64,000 bases of DNA from Candidatus Jettenia sp. AMX2 (lineage in GTDB: Bacteria; Planctomycetota; Brocadiia; Brocadiales; Brocadiaceae), in NCBI GenBank assembly GCA_030583665.1, contig CP129469.1, positions 744,001-808,000 of the forward strand, given 5' to 3'. Both the position numbers and the translations under genes were made by a program. How positions within the stretch are numbered: the stretch's first letter is position 1; the number at the start of each line of letters is the position of its first letter. This document shows positions 1 through 9,360 of the stretch, piece after piece. The notes below the pieces were generated by a model. It ran no database searches. It saw only the letters and a list, made by a program, of their open reading frames with translations, and was not told the origin of the DNA.

Positions 1-990
1 CGAGCCATTGGGACCGATAATGCCTATCTTATCACCCCGCATAATCGCTGCAGAAAAACCGCTGATAACCGGTTTGGTATCATAGCTGTAGGTGACATCT
101 TCAGCCTTTATCACGAGTGCACCGGAGCGTTCAGCTTCCTGGGTCTGCATATGCACCGTACCCATAACCTGGCGCCGTTCCTGTCTGGCCTTACGCATAT
201 CTTCCAGTGCCCGTACACGCCCTTCGTTTCTGGTACGCCGGGCCTTAATTCCTTGCCGGATCCATACCTCTTCCTGAGCTAATTTCTTATCAAAAACAGC
301 CTGCTGTCTCTCTTTAGCATCAAGGATTGCCTGCTTACGCACAAGAAAGGTCTCATAATCACACGCCCAATTCAAGAGATTTCCCCGGTCAAGTTCAATA
401 ATACGGGTGGCTAGTTTCTTCAGGAACGTGCGGTCGTGGGTAACAAAGAGTATCGTACCTCCATAACGCAGGAGAAACTCCTCCAGACACCTGATCGAAT
501 CAACATCCAGATGGTTGGTAGGCTCGTCGAGTAAGAGGATATCAGGATCATATACCAGCCCCCTGGCAAGCAATACCTGGCGTTTGAGACCGGAGGAAAG
601 CGTATTGAATTCAACGCTACCGTCTAATTGCATCTGCGAAATTACCTTTTCGACCCGGTGCTGCTTTTGCCACTCCTGACTGGTATTCCGTGTAGACTTA
701 CCGCCGTCTGGCATACTCAGCCCGCCGGATACGATATCGAACACGGTACCGTTTAATTCCCCTGGGATTTTCTGAGGGAGATAAGCTGTATACATCCCTT
801 TTTGTCGGACAACCTCACCCGAATTTGGCATCAGGTCACCGTTGATCAGCTTTAGCAAAGTAGACTTTCCGGTGCCGTTGCGACCAAGCAGGCAAGCCTT
901 TTCACCCCGTTCTATCTGCAAATTTGCATGTTCAATCAACAAGGGTCTTCCAAAACCCATAGTTACGTCTTGTAAACTTAATAATGCCAC
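1..990 (-). CDS. ABC-F family ATPase (Uup/EttA-like), C-terminal part outside the window
   Basis: Soluble tandem-ABC ATPase of the ABC-F family; relatives act on ribosomes (translation factors or antibiotic protection) and have no membrane domain. About 330 residues are visible. The first nucleotide-binding domain has a Walker A near residues 36-44 (GRNGTGKST), a signature LSSGLKRQ, and a Walker B followed by DEPTNHLD, typical of ABC-F. A charged, Arg/Lys-rich linker follows, and the second domain's Walker A (GPNGS) lies at the very edge of the window. The GTG start at 988-990 is chosen because GGGAGG lies just upstream on this strand. The signature has Ser where Gly is usual. Which ABC-F subfamily it belongs to cannot be said from this part. 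Confidence 0.93.
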   Translation of the reverse strand, partial: MALLSLQDVTMGFGRPLLIEHANLQIERGEKACLLGRNGTGKSTLLKLINGDLMPNSGEVVRQKGMYTAYLPQKIPGELNGTVFDIVSGGLSMPDGGKSTRNTSQEWQKQHRVEKVISQMQLDGSVEFNTLSSGLKRQVLLARGLVYDPDILLLDEPTNHLDVDSIRCLEEFLLRYGGTILFVTHDRTFLKKLATRIIELDRGNLLNWACDYETFLVRKQAILDAKERQQAVFDKKLAQEEVWIRQGIKARRTRNEGRVRALEDMRKARQERRQVMGTVHMQTQEAERSGALVIKAEDVTYSYDTKPVISGFSAAIMRGDKIGIIGPNGS

Positions 991-1834
991 AAATATCCTC
1001 CCGACATAATTCCATCTCCATTCCTGAAAATATTCAACAAACGATAACGCACGTTATCAAATTAAGCCTTTAGCTGCATTTTAAAGTAATATACAGGATT
1101 AACAGAATAAAAAGATCCTATATATCCCGTTTAATCCAGTTAAATAGTTTTAAAATTCCTATACAATCAAGTGTAACTGCAAGGATCGTAATTGTCTCTA
1201 ACAAATTTCAAATTTTAGAAGAGGATTTATGATCCGCAGATTACACAGATTATTTAAAAAACACGTATGTTATTATACCGACTATATGTATGGAATTATT
1301 AAAATTATTGGCACTGGCATCAATTCCGTAGGGGCGGGTTTCAAACCCGCCCCTACAAACTCTTATTGCCGGCTTGAAAAAAAGGTCAAACATGCATACT
1401 GGATAACAAAACATGACAACAATTTTGGAGTTACAACTTTTGAAGGATTAGAGAATGAATAAGGCTGACAGACCCAGTTCATGAAAATCCCCGCGCATAT
1501 TCTCTGTTACTTACTTGGACAGGCAGAAAAACTGCTTTGGAAATAATTAAGAATCCCGTCGCAGAAAAGCCACAAAAAGACCCCCCTTAAAAAAGTAGGT
1601 GAAGGGGGTTGTAATTCTGTATCTACTTCGAGCCGTTTGAACTATTACAAAAATCTGAACCTCTAAACACTATTTTCTCTTTCCCTCCCGTCATCCCCAT
1701 TCCCTAAAAATTCCCTTGATATTGCACATCAAATGCAGTATCTATTTGTGCATTATGACGAATACATTCCTGAAATAGTCTACTGGCGTGATCCGGCAAC
1801 AGACAAGGATAAATAAAAAAGGTGAAAAAATACT
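991..1834. other. Intergenic region with decayed coding traces
   Basis: No intact gene is supported here. Besides the palindrome at 1328-1356, a G/C-rich hairpin (CCCCCTT at 1582-1588 with AAGGGGG at 1602-1608) could act as a terminator or be a repeat. An open frame after about 1463 reads DPVHENPRAYSLLLTWTG, and a 27-codon ORF at 1733-1816 (HYDEYIPEIVYW) ends just before mod. Both look protein-like and may be remnants of a gene once upstream of mod, but I cannot assign a family. Confidence 0.4.
1328..1356. repeat. Perfect 14-bp palindromic repeat (GAGFKPAPT type)
   Basis: Two 14-base arms, GTAGGGGCGGGTTT at 1328-1341 and its exact reverse complement at 1343-1356, are separated by one base. 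Read in one frame it spells VGAGFKPAPT, a string I recall from spurious small ORFs in many genomes carrying this dispersed element. It lies in the 845-bp gap between the ABC-F gene and mod and would form a strong hairpin in either strand. Confidence 0.85.
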
Positions 1835-4813
1835 ATGGAAACACAGTATGAGAAATTGAAGAAGATATTACAGCAGATGTTTCAGATGGATCAGGCAGAC
1901 CTTGATTTTGGCATATATCGTATTATGAACCAGAAGCGTGAAGAAATAGAACGCTTTCTTGATAAAGAGCTGCTGCCGCAAGTAAAACAAGAATTTACGA
2001 GGTATAAAAGTGCCGAAGCCAGAGAAAGACAAAAGGAATTAGAAATGCTTGTAAAAACACTGAAAGATGCTGATGTTGACCCTGACACAAATCCGAAGGT
2101 TTTAAAGATAAAAGAAGAAATTACGGCTTACGGCAATGAGGATTCTTTGGCAAATGAGGTCTTTTCGCATTTAACCACGTTCTTCAGGCGCTATTACGAT
2201 GACGGTGACTTTTTAAGCCTCAGGCGTTATAAAAAAGATACCTATGCCATCCCCTACGAAGGAGAAGAGGTAAAGCTTCATTGGGCAAACGCAGACCAAT
2301 ACTATATAAAGTCCTCCGAGTATTTGCGTGACTATGTTTTCAAACTCCCCGGTCAAAAACGGGTGCATTTTAAGCTTGTTGATGCAACGGATGAAAAAGA
2401 TAATATAAAACAAGAGCATGGAAAAGAGCGACGGTTTCGTCTCTGCGAGAATGAGCCGGTAAGAATAGAAGGCGATAATCTTTATATCCGGTTTACCTAT
2501 CTTCCCGATAATACAAAGCAGACTGATCTCAACAAAAAGACATTGGACTATATTGTCGGCGTGCACAACAAATCCAACCAACTCAACAGCTTTGATAAAA
2601 TGTTTGAACTAATGCCAACGGCAAAAAATCCACACCGGACTCTCCTCGAGAAACATTTAAATAACTACACCGCACGTTTTAATTTCGACTTTTTCATCCA
2701 TAAAAACCTCGGTGGTTTCCTGCGGCGTGAGCTTGATTTTTATATCAAGAACGAGGTGCTTTTTATTGATGACCTTGATGAAAAGGATGAGAGACAGGTC
2801 TTTCGGTCTATCGGGAAGATTAAGGTCTTAAAGCGTATTGCACACAAGATTATCACATTTCTTGCACAGATTGAAGATTTTCAAAAGAAGTTGTGGCTTA
2901 AGAAAAAGTTTGTCGTTGAGTGCGGATACTGCGTGACCCTGGACCGTGTGCCTGAAGAGCTATACGATGAAATAGCAAAAAATGATGCCCAGAGAGAAGA
3001 GTGGGTAAGATTGTTTGCCATTAATGAGGTTAAAAAGGATTTAATAAACCCTGGCTATACAAAACCGCTTACGGTGAAATTTTTAAAGGTCAATCCTTAT
3101 CTGGTTATAGATACCAAATTTTTCGATGATGAGTTTAAGGAAAAACTGTTGGCAAGCTTTGATAATATTGATGAGACATGTGATGGGATAATTATTAATT
3201 CAGAAAATTTTCAGGCGCTGAATTTATTACATAATAAATATCAAGAAACGATAAAATGTGTGTATATAGATCCACCATATAATACAGGAACCGATGGATT
3301 TCCATATAAAGATAATTATCAACATGCAAGTTGGCTCTCAATGATTTTCGATCGAACTATTTCTGCCCTTCGACTGGTTTCAGATAAAGGCGTGTTTTTC
3401 TCAAGTATTGATGATTGGGAAGATTCTAATCTAGAAATTTTATTTCATCAAATTTTTGGTAAAGGAAATTTTTTAGAAAGAATTATCTGGAAGAAGAGAA
3501 GTACTCCTCCGAATGACAAAATAATAGCTGCACAGCATGAATATATACTTACATATTCAAAGAAATTGTCTCATGTTGAGTTGAATCTTCGAAAGAGAGC
3601 TAAAGAGCAAGTTGATCGATATAAAAACCCTGATAATCACCCAAAAGGTCCATGGACACCGGGAGATCTTATGGCTAATGTCAAAGGAGGACGTTACGTA
3701 CCTTCACTATATTTTCCCATTGTTAATCCTACCACAAGAGAAGAGCATTACCCTTCCTCAAATGGAAACTGGAGATTTAGTAAGGATAAAATTGCAAGAT
3801 TACTTGCTGATAAGGAAATATATTTCGGTGACGATGGAAAAGGTCGCCCGAAATTAAAGAGATTCCTTTGCGACGTAAAATCTGGAATAACATATACCAC
3901 CCTTTGGGATTTTGTACCTTTGAATACTCAAGGATCAAAGGAAATGACAGATATCTTTGGACAAATGACTGCTTTTGAAAATCCCAAACCTTGTGGTTTA
4001 ATAGAAGAAATTAGTCGATTAGGTAGCAATTTAGATACTCTTTTTTTAGATTACTTTGCAGGTTCTGGTACTACTGCTAATGCTATCATTAATCTTAATC
4101 GAGAAGATAATGTGAAATGCAAATACATTCTCATTGAAATGGGGCAACATTTTGACACCGTTCTAAAACCCCGTATTCAGAAAGTTATCTATTCCAAAGA
4201 CTGGAAAGATGGCAAGCCAGTAACAAGGGAAGGTATCAGCCACATGTTCAAATATATGAAACTCGAAAGCTATGAGGACACCTTAGATAACCTTATTATA
4301 AAACGAGACAAGAAACAACAGAAGGCGCTTATTTCCAGCAAAGCGGTAAAAGAAGAGTATATGCTGGGCTATATGCTGGATATTGAGACCCGGGAAAGTG
4401 ATAGCCTCCTTAACATCGATAGGTTTGAAGACCCTTTCAATTATACCCTTGAGATCCGCCATGATAATGAACTGAAGGCAACGAAGATAGATCTTGTAGA
4501 AACATTTAATTACTTGATAGGACTCTATGTTGAGCAGACAGAGATTATCCGTGGATTCAAGGTAATTCGCGGCAAGTTACGCACAGGGGAAAAAACGCTC
4601 GTGATTTGGCGAAATACAAAAAATAAGACCAACAAGGAACTGGATACATTCTTCCTAAAGCAGGGCTACAACACCCGGAATTTTGAATTTGATAAGATTT
4701 TTGTGAATGGCGACAATAACCTTGAAAATCTGAAGTGTGCGGAAGATAAGTGGAAGGTGTCGCTTATAGAAGAAGAGTTTACAAAGCGTATGTTCGATGT
4801 GAAGGACGTTTAA
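1835..4813 (+). CDS. mod: Type III restriction-modification DNA methyltransferase subunit (Mod)
   Basis: Adenine-specific DNA methyltransferase that would provide the modification and recognition functions of a type III restriction system with the downstream Res subunit. The 992-residue protein has a long N-terminal region (about 1-450), then the catalytic motif IV DPPYNTG at residue 479 and, after it, the SAM-binding motif FAGSGTT at residue 741. The order IV before I marks the beta class used by Mod proteins. The inserted segment between them probably holds the target recognition region. It is longer than classical Mod (about 600-700 aa) and matches the larger Mod paired with roughly 1,000-aa Res proteins. 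It sits 82 bp before a broken DUF3800 gene and 0.9 kb before res. The reading frame appears intact. Confidence 0.93.
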   Translation: METQYEKLKKILQQMFQMDQADLDFGIYRIMNQKREEIERFLDKELLPQVKQEFTRYKSAEARERQKELEMLVKTLKDADVDPDTNPKVLKIKEEITAYGNEDSLANEVFSHLTTFFRRYYDDGDFLSLRRYKKDTYAIPYEGEEVKLHWANADQYYIKSSEYLRDYVFKLPGQKRVHFKLVDATDEKDNIKQEHGKERRFRLCENEPVRIEGDNLYIRFTYLPDNTKQTDLNKKTLDYIVGVHNKSNQLNSFDKMFELMPTAKNPHRTLLEKHLNNYTARFNFDFFIHKNLGGFLRRELDFYIKNEVLFIDDLDEKDERQVFRSIGKIKVLKRIAHKIITFLAQIEDFQKKLWLKKKFVVECGYCVTLDRVPEELYDEIAKNDAQREEWVRLFAINEVKKDLINPGYTKPLTVKFLKVNPYLVIDTKFFDDEFKEKLLASFDNIDETCDGIIINSENFQALNLLHNKYQETIKCVYIDPPYNTGTDGFPYKDNYQHASWLSMIFDRTISALRLVSDKGVFFSSIDDWEDSNLEILFHQIFGKGNFLERIIWKKRSTPPNDKIIAAQHEYILTYSKKLSHVELNLRKRAKEQVDRYKNPDNHPKGPWTPGDLMANVKGGRYVPSLYFPIVNPTTREEHYPSSNGNWRFSKDKIARLLADKEIYFGDDGKGRPKLKRFLCDVKSGITYTTLWDFVPLNTQGSKEMTDIFGQMTAFENPKPCGLIEEISRLGSNLDTLFLDYFAGSGTTANAIINLNREDNVKCKYILIEMGQHFDTVLKPRIQKVIYSKDWKDGKPVTREGISHMFKYMKLESYEDTLDNLIIKRDKKQQKALISSKAVKEEYMLGYMLDIETRESDSLLNIDRFEDPFNYTLEIRHDNELKATKIDLVETFNYLIGLYVEQTEIIRGFKVIRGKLRTGEKTLVIWRNTKNKTNKELDTFFLKQGYNTRNFEFDKIFVNGDNNLENLKCAEDKWKVSLIEEEFTKRMFDVKDV

Positions 4814-4895
4814 TCCATTCAAGATATTTTATAAATTTCACCTTACATACAAGTTGCAGTTTGGGAACAAGTTGAATTTTTTATGAGAAAAATGA

Positions 4896-5557
4896 ATGTT
4901 CATTTTTCTTGACGAATCAGGCGATCTTGGTTTTGACTTTAAAAAGAGAAAAACAACTAAGAAGTTTGTTATTACGCTTTTAGTCTGCGTGTCTGATGAA
5001 ACACGACATGAATTTACTAAATCCATCAGACGTACTCTCAAAAACAAATTGAACCGTAAAAAGAATAATTCACGACATGTAACAGAACTTAAAGGAACAG
5101 GCACTACTATTGATATTAAGAAATACTTTTCAGGAATATAAAAAGTAATAAGTGGGCTATTTATTCATTAGTACTCAATAAGGTTCGTGTGGAATCACGT
5201 CTTCAGACAAAGACCGGCAAGAAGAAACTTTATAATTTTTTATCCAGAGTTTTATTGGAAAAATTAAACCTGCATAATGCCAGGAGAAATGTCGAGTTGG
5301 TAGTAGATAGATGTAAAAATAAGGAAGAGGTATGGGATTTTAATCTCTATTTAATTAATCAGCTTGAAGCGCTATTACCTCTGAATACAATTTTAAATAT
5401 ATCGCATCTTACATCGCAGGAAAGCGCAGGATTACAGGCAGTTGATTTGTTTAGTTGAGGTATTTACCGAAAGTACGAAGCTAATGACTATGCATGTTAT
5501 ACCATTTACCAACATAAGATTAGATTTGAAACCGAATATTTACCTTGAGAAAGAATG
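4896..5557 (+). pseudogene. DUF3800-domain protein, broken by a frameshift and a TGA
   Basis: The first frame (4896-5141) starts MFIFLDESGD, the acidic N-terminal motif of DUF3800, an RNase H-like fold family common near restriction and mobile loci. Around 5130 the reading frame moves: the second frame runs through KWAIYSLVLNKVRVESR with no start codon needed, up to AVDLFS at 5455. An in-frame TGA there replaces what is normally Trp, and the same frame continues GIYRKYEANDYACYTIYQ to a second stop near 5557. With one base corrected and TGA read as Trp, a full-length protein of about 220 residues would result. It lies between mod and res, so it probably belonged to the restriction locus. I regard it as dead unless the two lesions are sequencing errors. 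Confidence 0.8.
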
Positions 5558-5562
5558 CGGCC

Positions 5563-5630
5563 CCTGCAATGCCCATTTCCTCTGGTTCATAGCCAACCGA
5601 TGGAAGGAAGCGCCAGAGGCACATTGCAGG
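5563..5630. repeat. Inverted repeat or hairpin between the DUF3800 remnant and res
   Basis: CCTGCAATG at 5563-5571 pairs with CATTGCAGG at 5622-5630, and an inner CCTCTGG pairs with CCAGAGG at 5613-5619, enclosing about 35 bases. No T tract follows, so a simple intrinsic terminator is unlikely. It may be a dispersed palindromic repeat or an RNA structure in the leader of res. Confidence 0.55.
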
Positions 5631-5757
5631 ATTTACCCGCCTATATTTTGTGTTTTTAGAATATCAAAGTCTGGCTTTTTTGTCAAAACTTATTTTAACA
5701 CTTTTTGTTTGTTACAAGACCCAAGTCTTGCAATGATTAGATAAAGACCCTTGCAAG

Positions 5758-8700
5758 ATGCTTTATAAAACTATGGTAAAAAGACGGCAAAATAGACAAA
5801 AGCAGGCAAATTTTAAGTTTGAAAAATCCCTTGTCCTTTTTCAATATATCCTGAGCCTTTTCGAAGTACAATCTTTGGACGATTTGTGCGAGGGAATGAA
5901 GGAGTCTCACTTAGAAGGCTTTGACGAAGGCAATGTTTCCCGTTTTCATAACCATCTGGTAAATAAAATTTATGAACGTCATGCCATGCCTGATGATCTT
6001 CTTTTACGATACGATCAAAATATCGTAAGCCATACATTATATATCTCCCAAAAACGCAATGGCCTTCGCTGGAAATATTTTCAGTATATGGCGCTCCTTT
6101 TTACAGAAATTTATCTGGACAAATATTTTCAGGATGCTGATAACTTTTTGAGAAAATTGAACGATTTTGTTATGCAATTTAACAGTGATAAAGAACCAGG
6201 CGAACAGGTGGAACCATATACGCCTGAAGACCTTAACAAAATCGTCTTCTGGCAGGCAACAGGTTCCGGTAAGACGCTGATTATGCATGTCAACATACTC
6301 CAATATCACCATTATCTGAAGAAATATGGCAGGCAGGGCGATGTAAACAGGACCATTCTTTTAACTCCGAATGAAGGGCTTTCAGAGCAGCACAGAAGAG
6401 AATTCTTATTATCAGGCATAGATGCCGAGCTTTTTAACAAAGACGCAATAGGACTCTTTCGCAGCAATGCCATTGAAATTATCGATGTGCACAAACTTAA
6501 GGAAGAATCAGGGGAAAAGACGGTGGGTGTGGATTGTTTTGAGGGAAATAACCTGGTGCTTGTTGATGAGGGACATCGTGGCGCTGGTGGAGAGGAGTGG
6601 ATGGATAAGCGTAATCGCTTATGTGAACAGGGTTTTTCCTTTGAATATTCGGCTACCTTTGGCCAGGCCATGAAGGCATCGGGCAAAAAGGATATGCTTC
6701 AGCAGTATGCAAAGTGCATCATGTTTGATTATTCCTATAAATATTTTTATCATGATGGTTACGGGAAGGAGTATTCCATTTTAAATCTTGCTGAAGACCG
6801 TTACGAAGAACAAAGACAACTCTATCTTACCGCCTGCCTGTTATGCTTTTATCAGCAACTTCTCATATACAATGAACAAGAAAGTGAATTTTCCCCATTC
6901 TTATTGGAAGAACCTTTGTGGGTCTTTGTTGGAAGTAAAGTGAATGCGGTTCGCACAGAACGGGGAGGCAAGGTTTCTGATGTTGTTGATATTTTGCTAT
7001 TTTTGGACTGTTTTCTGAAGAACACACAACAATCAATTGAATATATCCATCGCCTGTTGGCAGGAACGTCTCAGCTTAATGATACGCAGGGAAAGGATCT
7101 TTTTGCCGGACGGTTTACCTATTTGATTGAAAAAAGCATGAGTGCCCAGGATATGTACGCAGACGTCAAAAGACGAGTATTTAACTGTACTAATTTTGAA
7201 GCAAAAATGTACCTGGACAATTTAAAAGATATCCAGGGTGAAATTGGTTTAAGACTGGGGGATAACGAGTATTTTGGTGTCATTAACGTTGGCGATGACC
7301 GTGAATTGATAAAACTGTGTGAGCAAAATGGTCTTATTACATCGGATAAAGATTTTTCAGACTCACTCTTTCATCAGCTTTCAGAAAGGTATTCTCCGGT
7401 AAAAATACTTATCGGGTCAAAGAAATTTACAGAAGGGTGGAATAGCTGGCGTGTAAGTACCATGGGGCTTATGAATGTAGGAAGGTCTGAAGGGTCAGAA
7501 ATTATTCAATTGTTTGGGCGGGGGGTACGATTGAAAGGATACGGCATGAGCCTGAAACGTAGCTCGCACATAAAGACAATAAAAGCCCCGAAATACATTA
7601 GTACCATTGAAACACTGAATGTGTTTGGTATTAAAGCAGATTACATGCGTCAATTCAGGGAGTATTTGGAGGAAGAAGGGGTAAAAGGAAAAGATGACTA
7701 CGAAGAGATTGTGATACCGGCGATTTCTAACCTTGGCACAAGGAAACTGAAGTATCCGCAGCTTAAAGAAGGGGTTAATTTCAAGAAGCATGGTCCAAGC
7801 CCAACGCTGGGAGAACCCGATGAATATCTGCTTGAGCGCCCGGTAGTAGTTGACTGGTACCCAAAGATTGAAGCGCTTCAAAGCCACCTTGCCCGCTTTG
7901 CTGTGGATGCGGCGCTTCACGAAGGAAAACTCAGGGATGAGCATGTTGCTTTTATCGATTTTGAAGAAATCTATTTTGAATTACAAAAATATAAGAATGA
8001 ACGTGGCTATCATAATCTCAATATAAAAAAGAATATGCTGCACGTTTTATTGGAACGGACAGATTGGTATGTACTCTACATCCCTGAGGAAGAGCTTGTG
8101 TTTCGTTCATTTGATCAGGTACATTTATGGCAGGAAATAGCAATAACATTACTGAAAAAATATTGTGACCATTATTATCATGCAAAGCGGTTGGATTATG
8201 AAAAAGACAAGATGGAATACAAGTACCTTGATGAGGTTGAAATAGCCTTAGAAGCACAGGGAAAAAGGGGTAATATTATAGATGAATATACATTCCTTGT
8301 TGAAAAATCCCGGACAGACATAATTGCAAAGCTAAAAGAGCTGAAGCAAAAAATAGGACATCACGATTTCAGAGATTTTGAGTTTAGATCCCTTCGTTCA
8401 TTTTCATTTGATCAGCATTTATACAAACCCCTGATTTACATAAAAGATAGTGAGATAAAGGTGATACCCGTTGCATTGAACGAAGGGGAAAATCAATTTG
8501 TTATTGATTTAAAAAAATATTTCGAGGGCAATGCCGATTATTTCCATGATAAAGAATTGTATTTACTTCGGAACCTGGGCAGGGGTAGGGGTAGGGGTGT
8601 CGGATTTTTTCAGGCACACAACTTTTATCCGGATTTTATTTTATGGTTGGTCGTTAATGGCAAGCAGTACATAAATTTTATCGACCCGCATGGCATTCGC

Positions 8701-8946
8701 CATGCAAAAGGCATTGATGATCCAAAGATAGGTTTTCACAAAGAGATTAAAACCTTAGAAAACCAAATTGGTGATCACGATGCCATTTTGAATTCATTTA
8801 TTGTTTCTGTTACTGAATTCGATCAGATCAAATGGTGGAGAAAACAACTTAAAGAGGAATATTTAGAAAAACACAATGTAGTTTTTCAGAATAAAAATGA
8901 CATTGGTTATATAAGAGAAATATTTAACATTTTAGGCTTTAAATGA
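5758..8946 (+). CDS. res: Type III restriction endonuclease, helicase-nuclease subunit (Res)
   Basis: ATP-dependent translocase and nuclease that would cleave DNA unmodified by Mod. The 1,062-residue protein carries SF2 helicase motifs: Walker A ATGSGKT at 167-173, Walker B DEGH at 270-273, motif III SATFG near 300, and motif VI QLFGRGVRL around 585-592. The C-terminal part has PDFILW and INFIDPHG near residues 957-975, consistent with the PD-(D/E)XK nuclease of this family, although the usual Lys after Asp is replaced (DPHG). The start is uncertain: ATG at 5758 or the ATG 15 bases later. A three-unit AGGGGT repeat at 8581-8598 encodes RGRGRG just before the nuclease. Frame intact. Confidence 0.92.
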   Translation: MLYKTMVKRRQNRQKQANFKFEKSLVLFQYILSLFEVQSLDDLCEGMKESHLEGFDEGNVSRFHNHLVNKIYERHAMPDDLLLRYDQNIVSHTLYISQKRNGLRWKYFQYMALLFTEIYLDKYFQDADNFLRKLNDFVMQFNSDKEPGEQVEPYTPEDLNKIVFWQATGSGKTLIMHVNILQYHHYLKKYGRQGDVNRTILLTPNEGLSEQHRREFLLSGIDAELFNKDAIGLFRSNAIEIIDVHKLKEESGEKTVGVDCFEGNNLVLVDEGHRGAGGEEWMDKRNRLCEQGFSFEYSATFGQAMKASGKKDMLQQYAKCIMFDYSYKYFYHDGYGKEYSILNLAEDRYEEQRQLYLTACLLCFYQQLLIYNEQESEFSPFLLEEPLWVFVGSKVNAVRTERGGKVSDVVDILLFLDCFLKNTQQSIEYIHRLLAGTSQLNDTQGKDLFAGRFTYLIEKSMSAQDMYADVKRRVFNCTNFEAKMYLDNLKDIQGEIGLRLGDNEYFGVINVGDDRELIKLCEQNGLITSDKDFSDSLFHQLSERYSPVKILIGSKKFTEGWNSWRVSTMGLMNVGRSEGSEIIQLFGRGVRLKGYGMSLKRSSHIKTIKAPKYISTIETLNVFGIKADYMRQFREYLEEEGVKGKDDYEEIVIPAISNLGTRKLKYPQLKEGVNFKKHGPSPTLGEPDEYLLERPVVVDWYPKIEALQSHLARFAVDAALHEGKLRDEHVAFIDFEEIYFELQKYKNERGYHNLNIKKNMLHVLLERTDWYVLYIPEEELVFRSFDQVHLWQEIAITLLKKYCDHYYHAKRLDYEKDKMEYKYLDEVEIALEAQGKRGNIIDEYTFLVEKSRTDIIAKLKELKQKIGHHDFRDFEFRSLRSFSFDQHLYKPLIYIKDSEIKVIPVALNEGENQFVIDLKKYFEGNADYFHDKELYLLRNLGRGRGRGVGFFQAHNFYPDFILWLVVNGKQYINFIDPHGIRHAKGIDDPKIGFHKEIKTLENQIGDHDAILNSFIVSVTEFDQIKWWRKQLKEEYLEKHNVVFQNKNDIGYIREIFNILGFK

Positions 8947-8975
8947 GCCATTAGTGTAATTAATAAGGAAACAAG

Positions 8976-9317
8976 ATGCCGACTTTTTCTAATTCGCAAA
9001 TACTACCGCCAGCAAATTGGCAAGATTTTCAAAGTATTTGTTGCGACTTATGGAGACAAATTTGGAAAGATCCAAATACTCAAAAAAATGGAAGACAAGG
9101 GCAGTCACAATATGGCGTAGATGTTTATGGAAGACCAGACCAAGGAGATGCTTGGGCTGGTGTACAATGCAAAGGGAAAGATAATTACTCTAATAAATCA
9201 CTTACACAAGATGAAGTTGAAGACGAAGTTGAAAAAGCTTTAAATTTCAAACCTAAACTCTCACAATTTATCATTGCAACTACAGGAGTTAGGGATGCAA
9301 AAATACAAGAGTCGGAA
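8976..9317 (+). pseudogene. Mrr-like restriction nuclease, 5' part (split by IS3-family insertion)
   Basis: Starts 29 bp after res. The first 114 residues read like the N-terminal nuclease domain of Mrr/Cap4-type defence effectors: NWQDFQSICCDLWRQIW, then NGRQGQSQYGVDVYG (Asp49) and GVQCKGKD (Gln64, Lys66), the D...QxK core of a PD-(D/E)XK fold, followed by FIIATTGVRDAKIQE. At 9317 the frame runs into the left end of an IS and stops at 9335 in IS sequence. The rest of the gene resumes at 10967. Confidence 0.85.
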
Positions 9318-9360
9318 TGTGTCAATGAAAATTAGACATTTTTTTAAAGAATTTAGACTC

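Noticed and set aside
1229-1462. 77-codon ORF
   Set aside because: Consists largely of a palindromic repeat (GAGFKPAPT) and shows no RBS or family.
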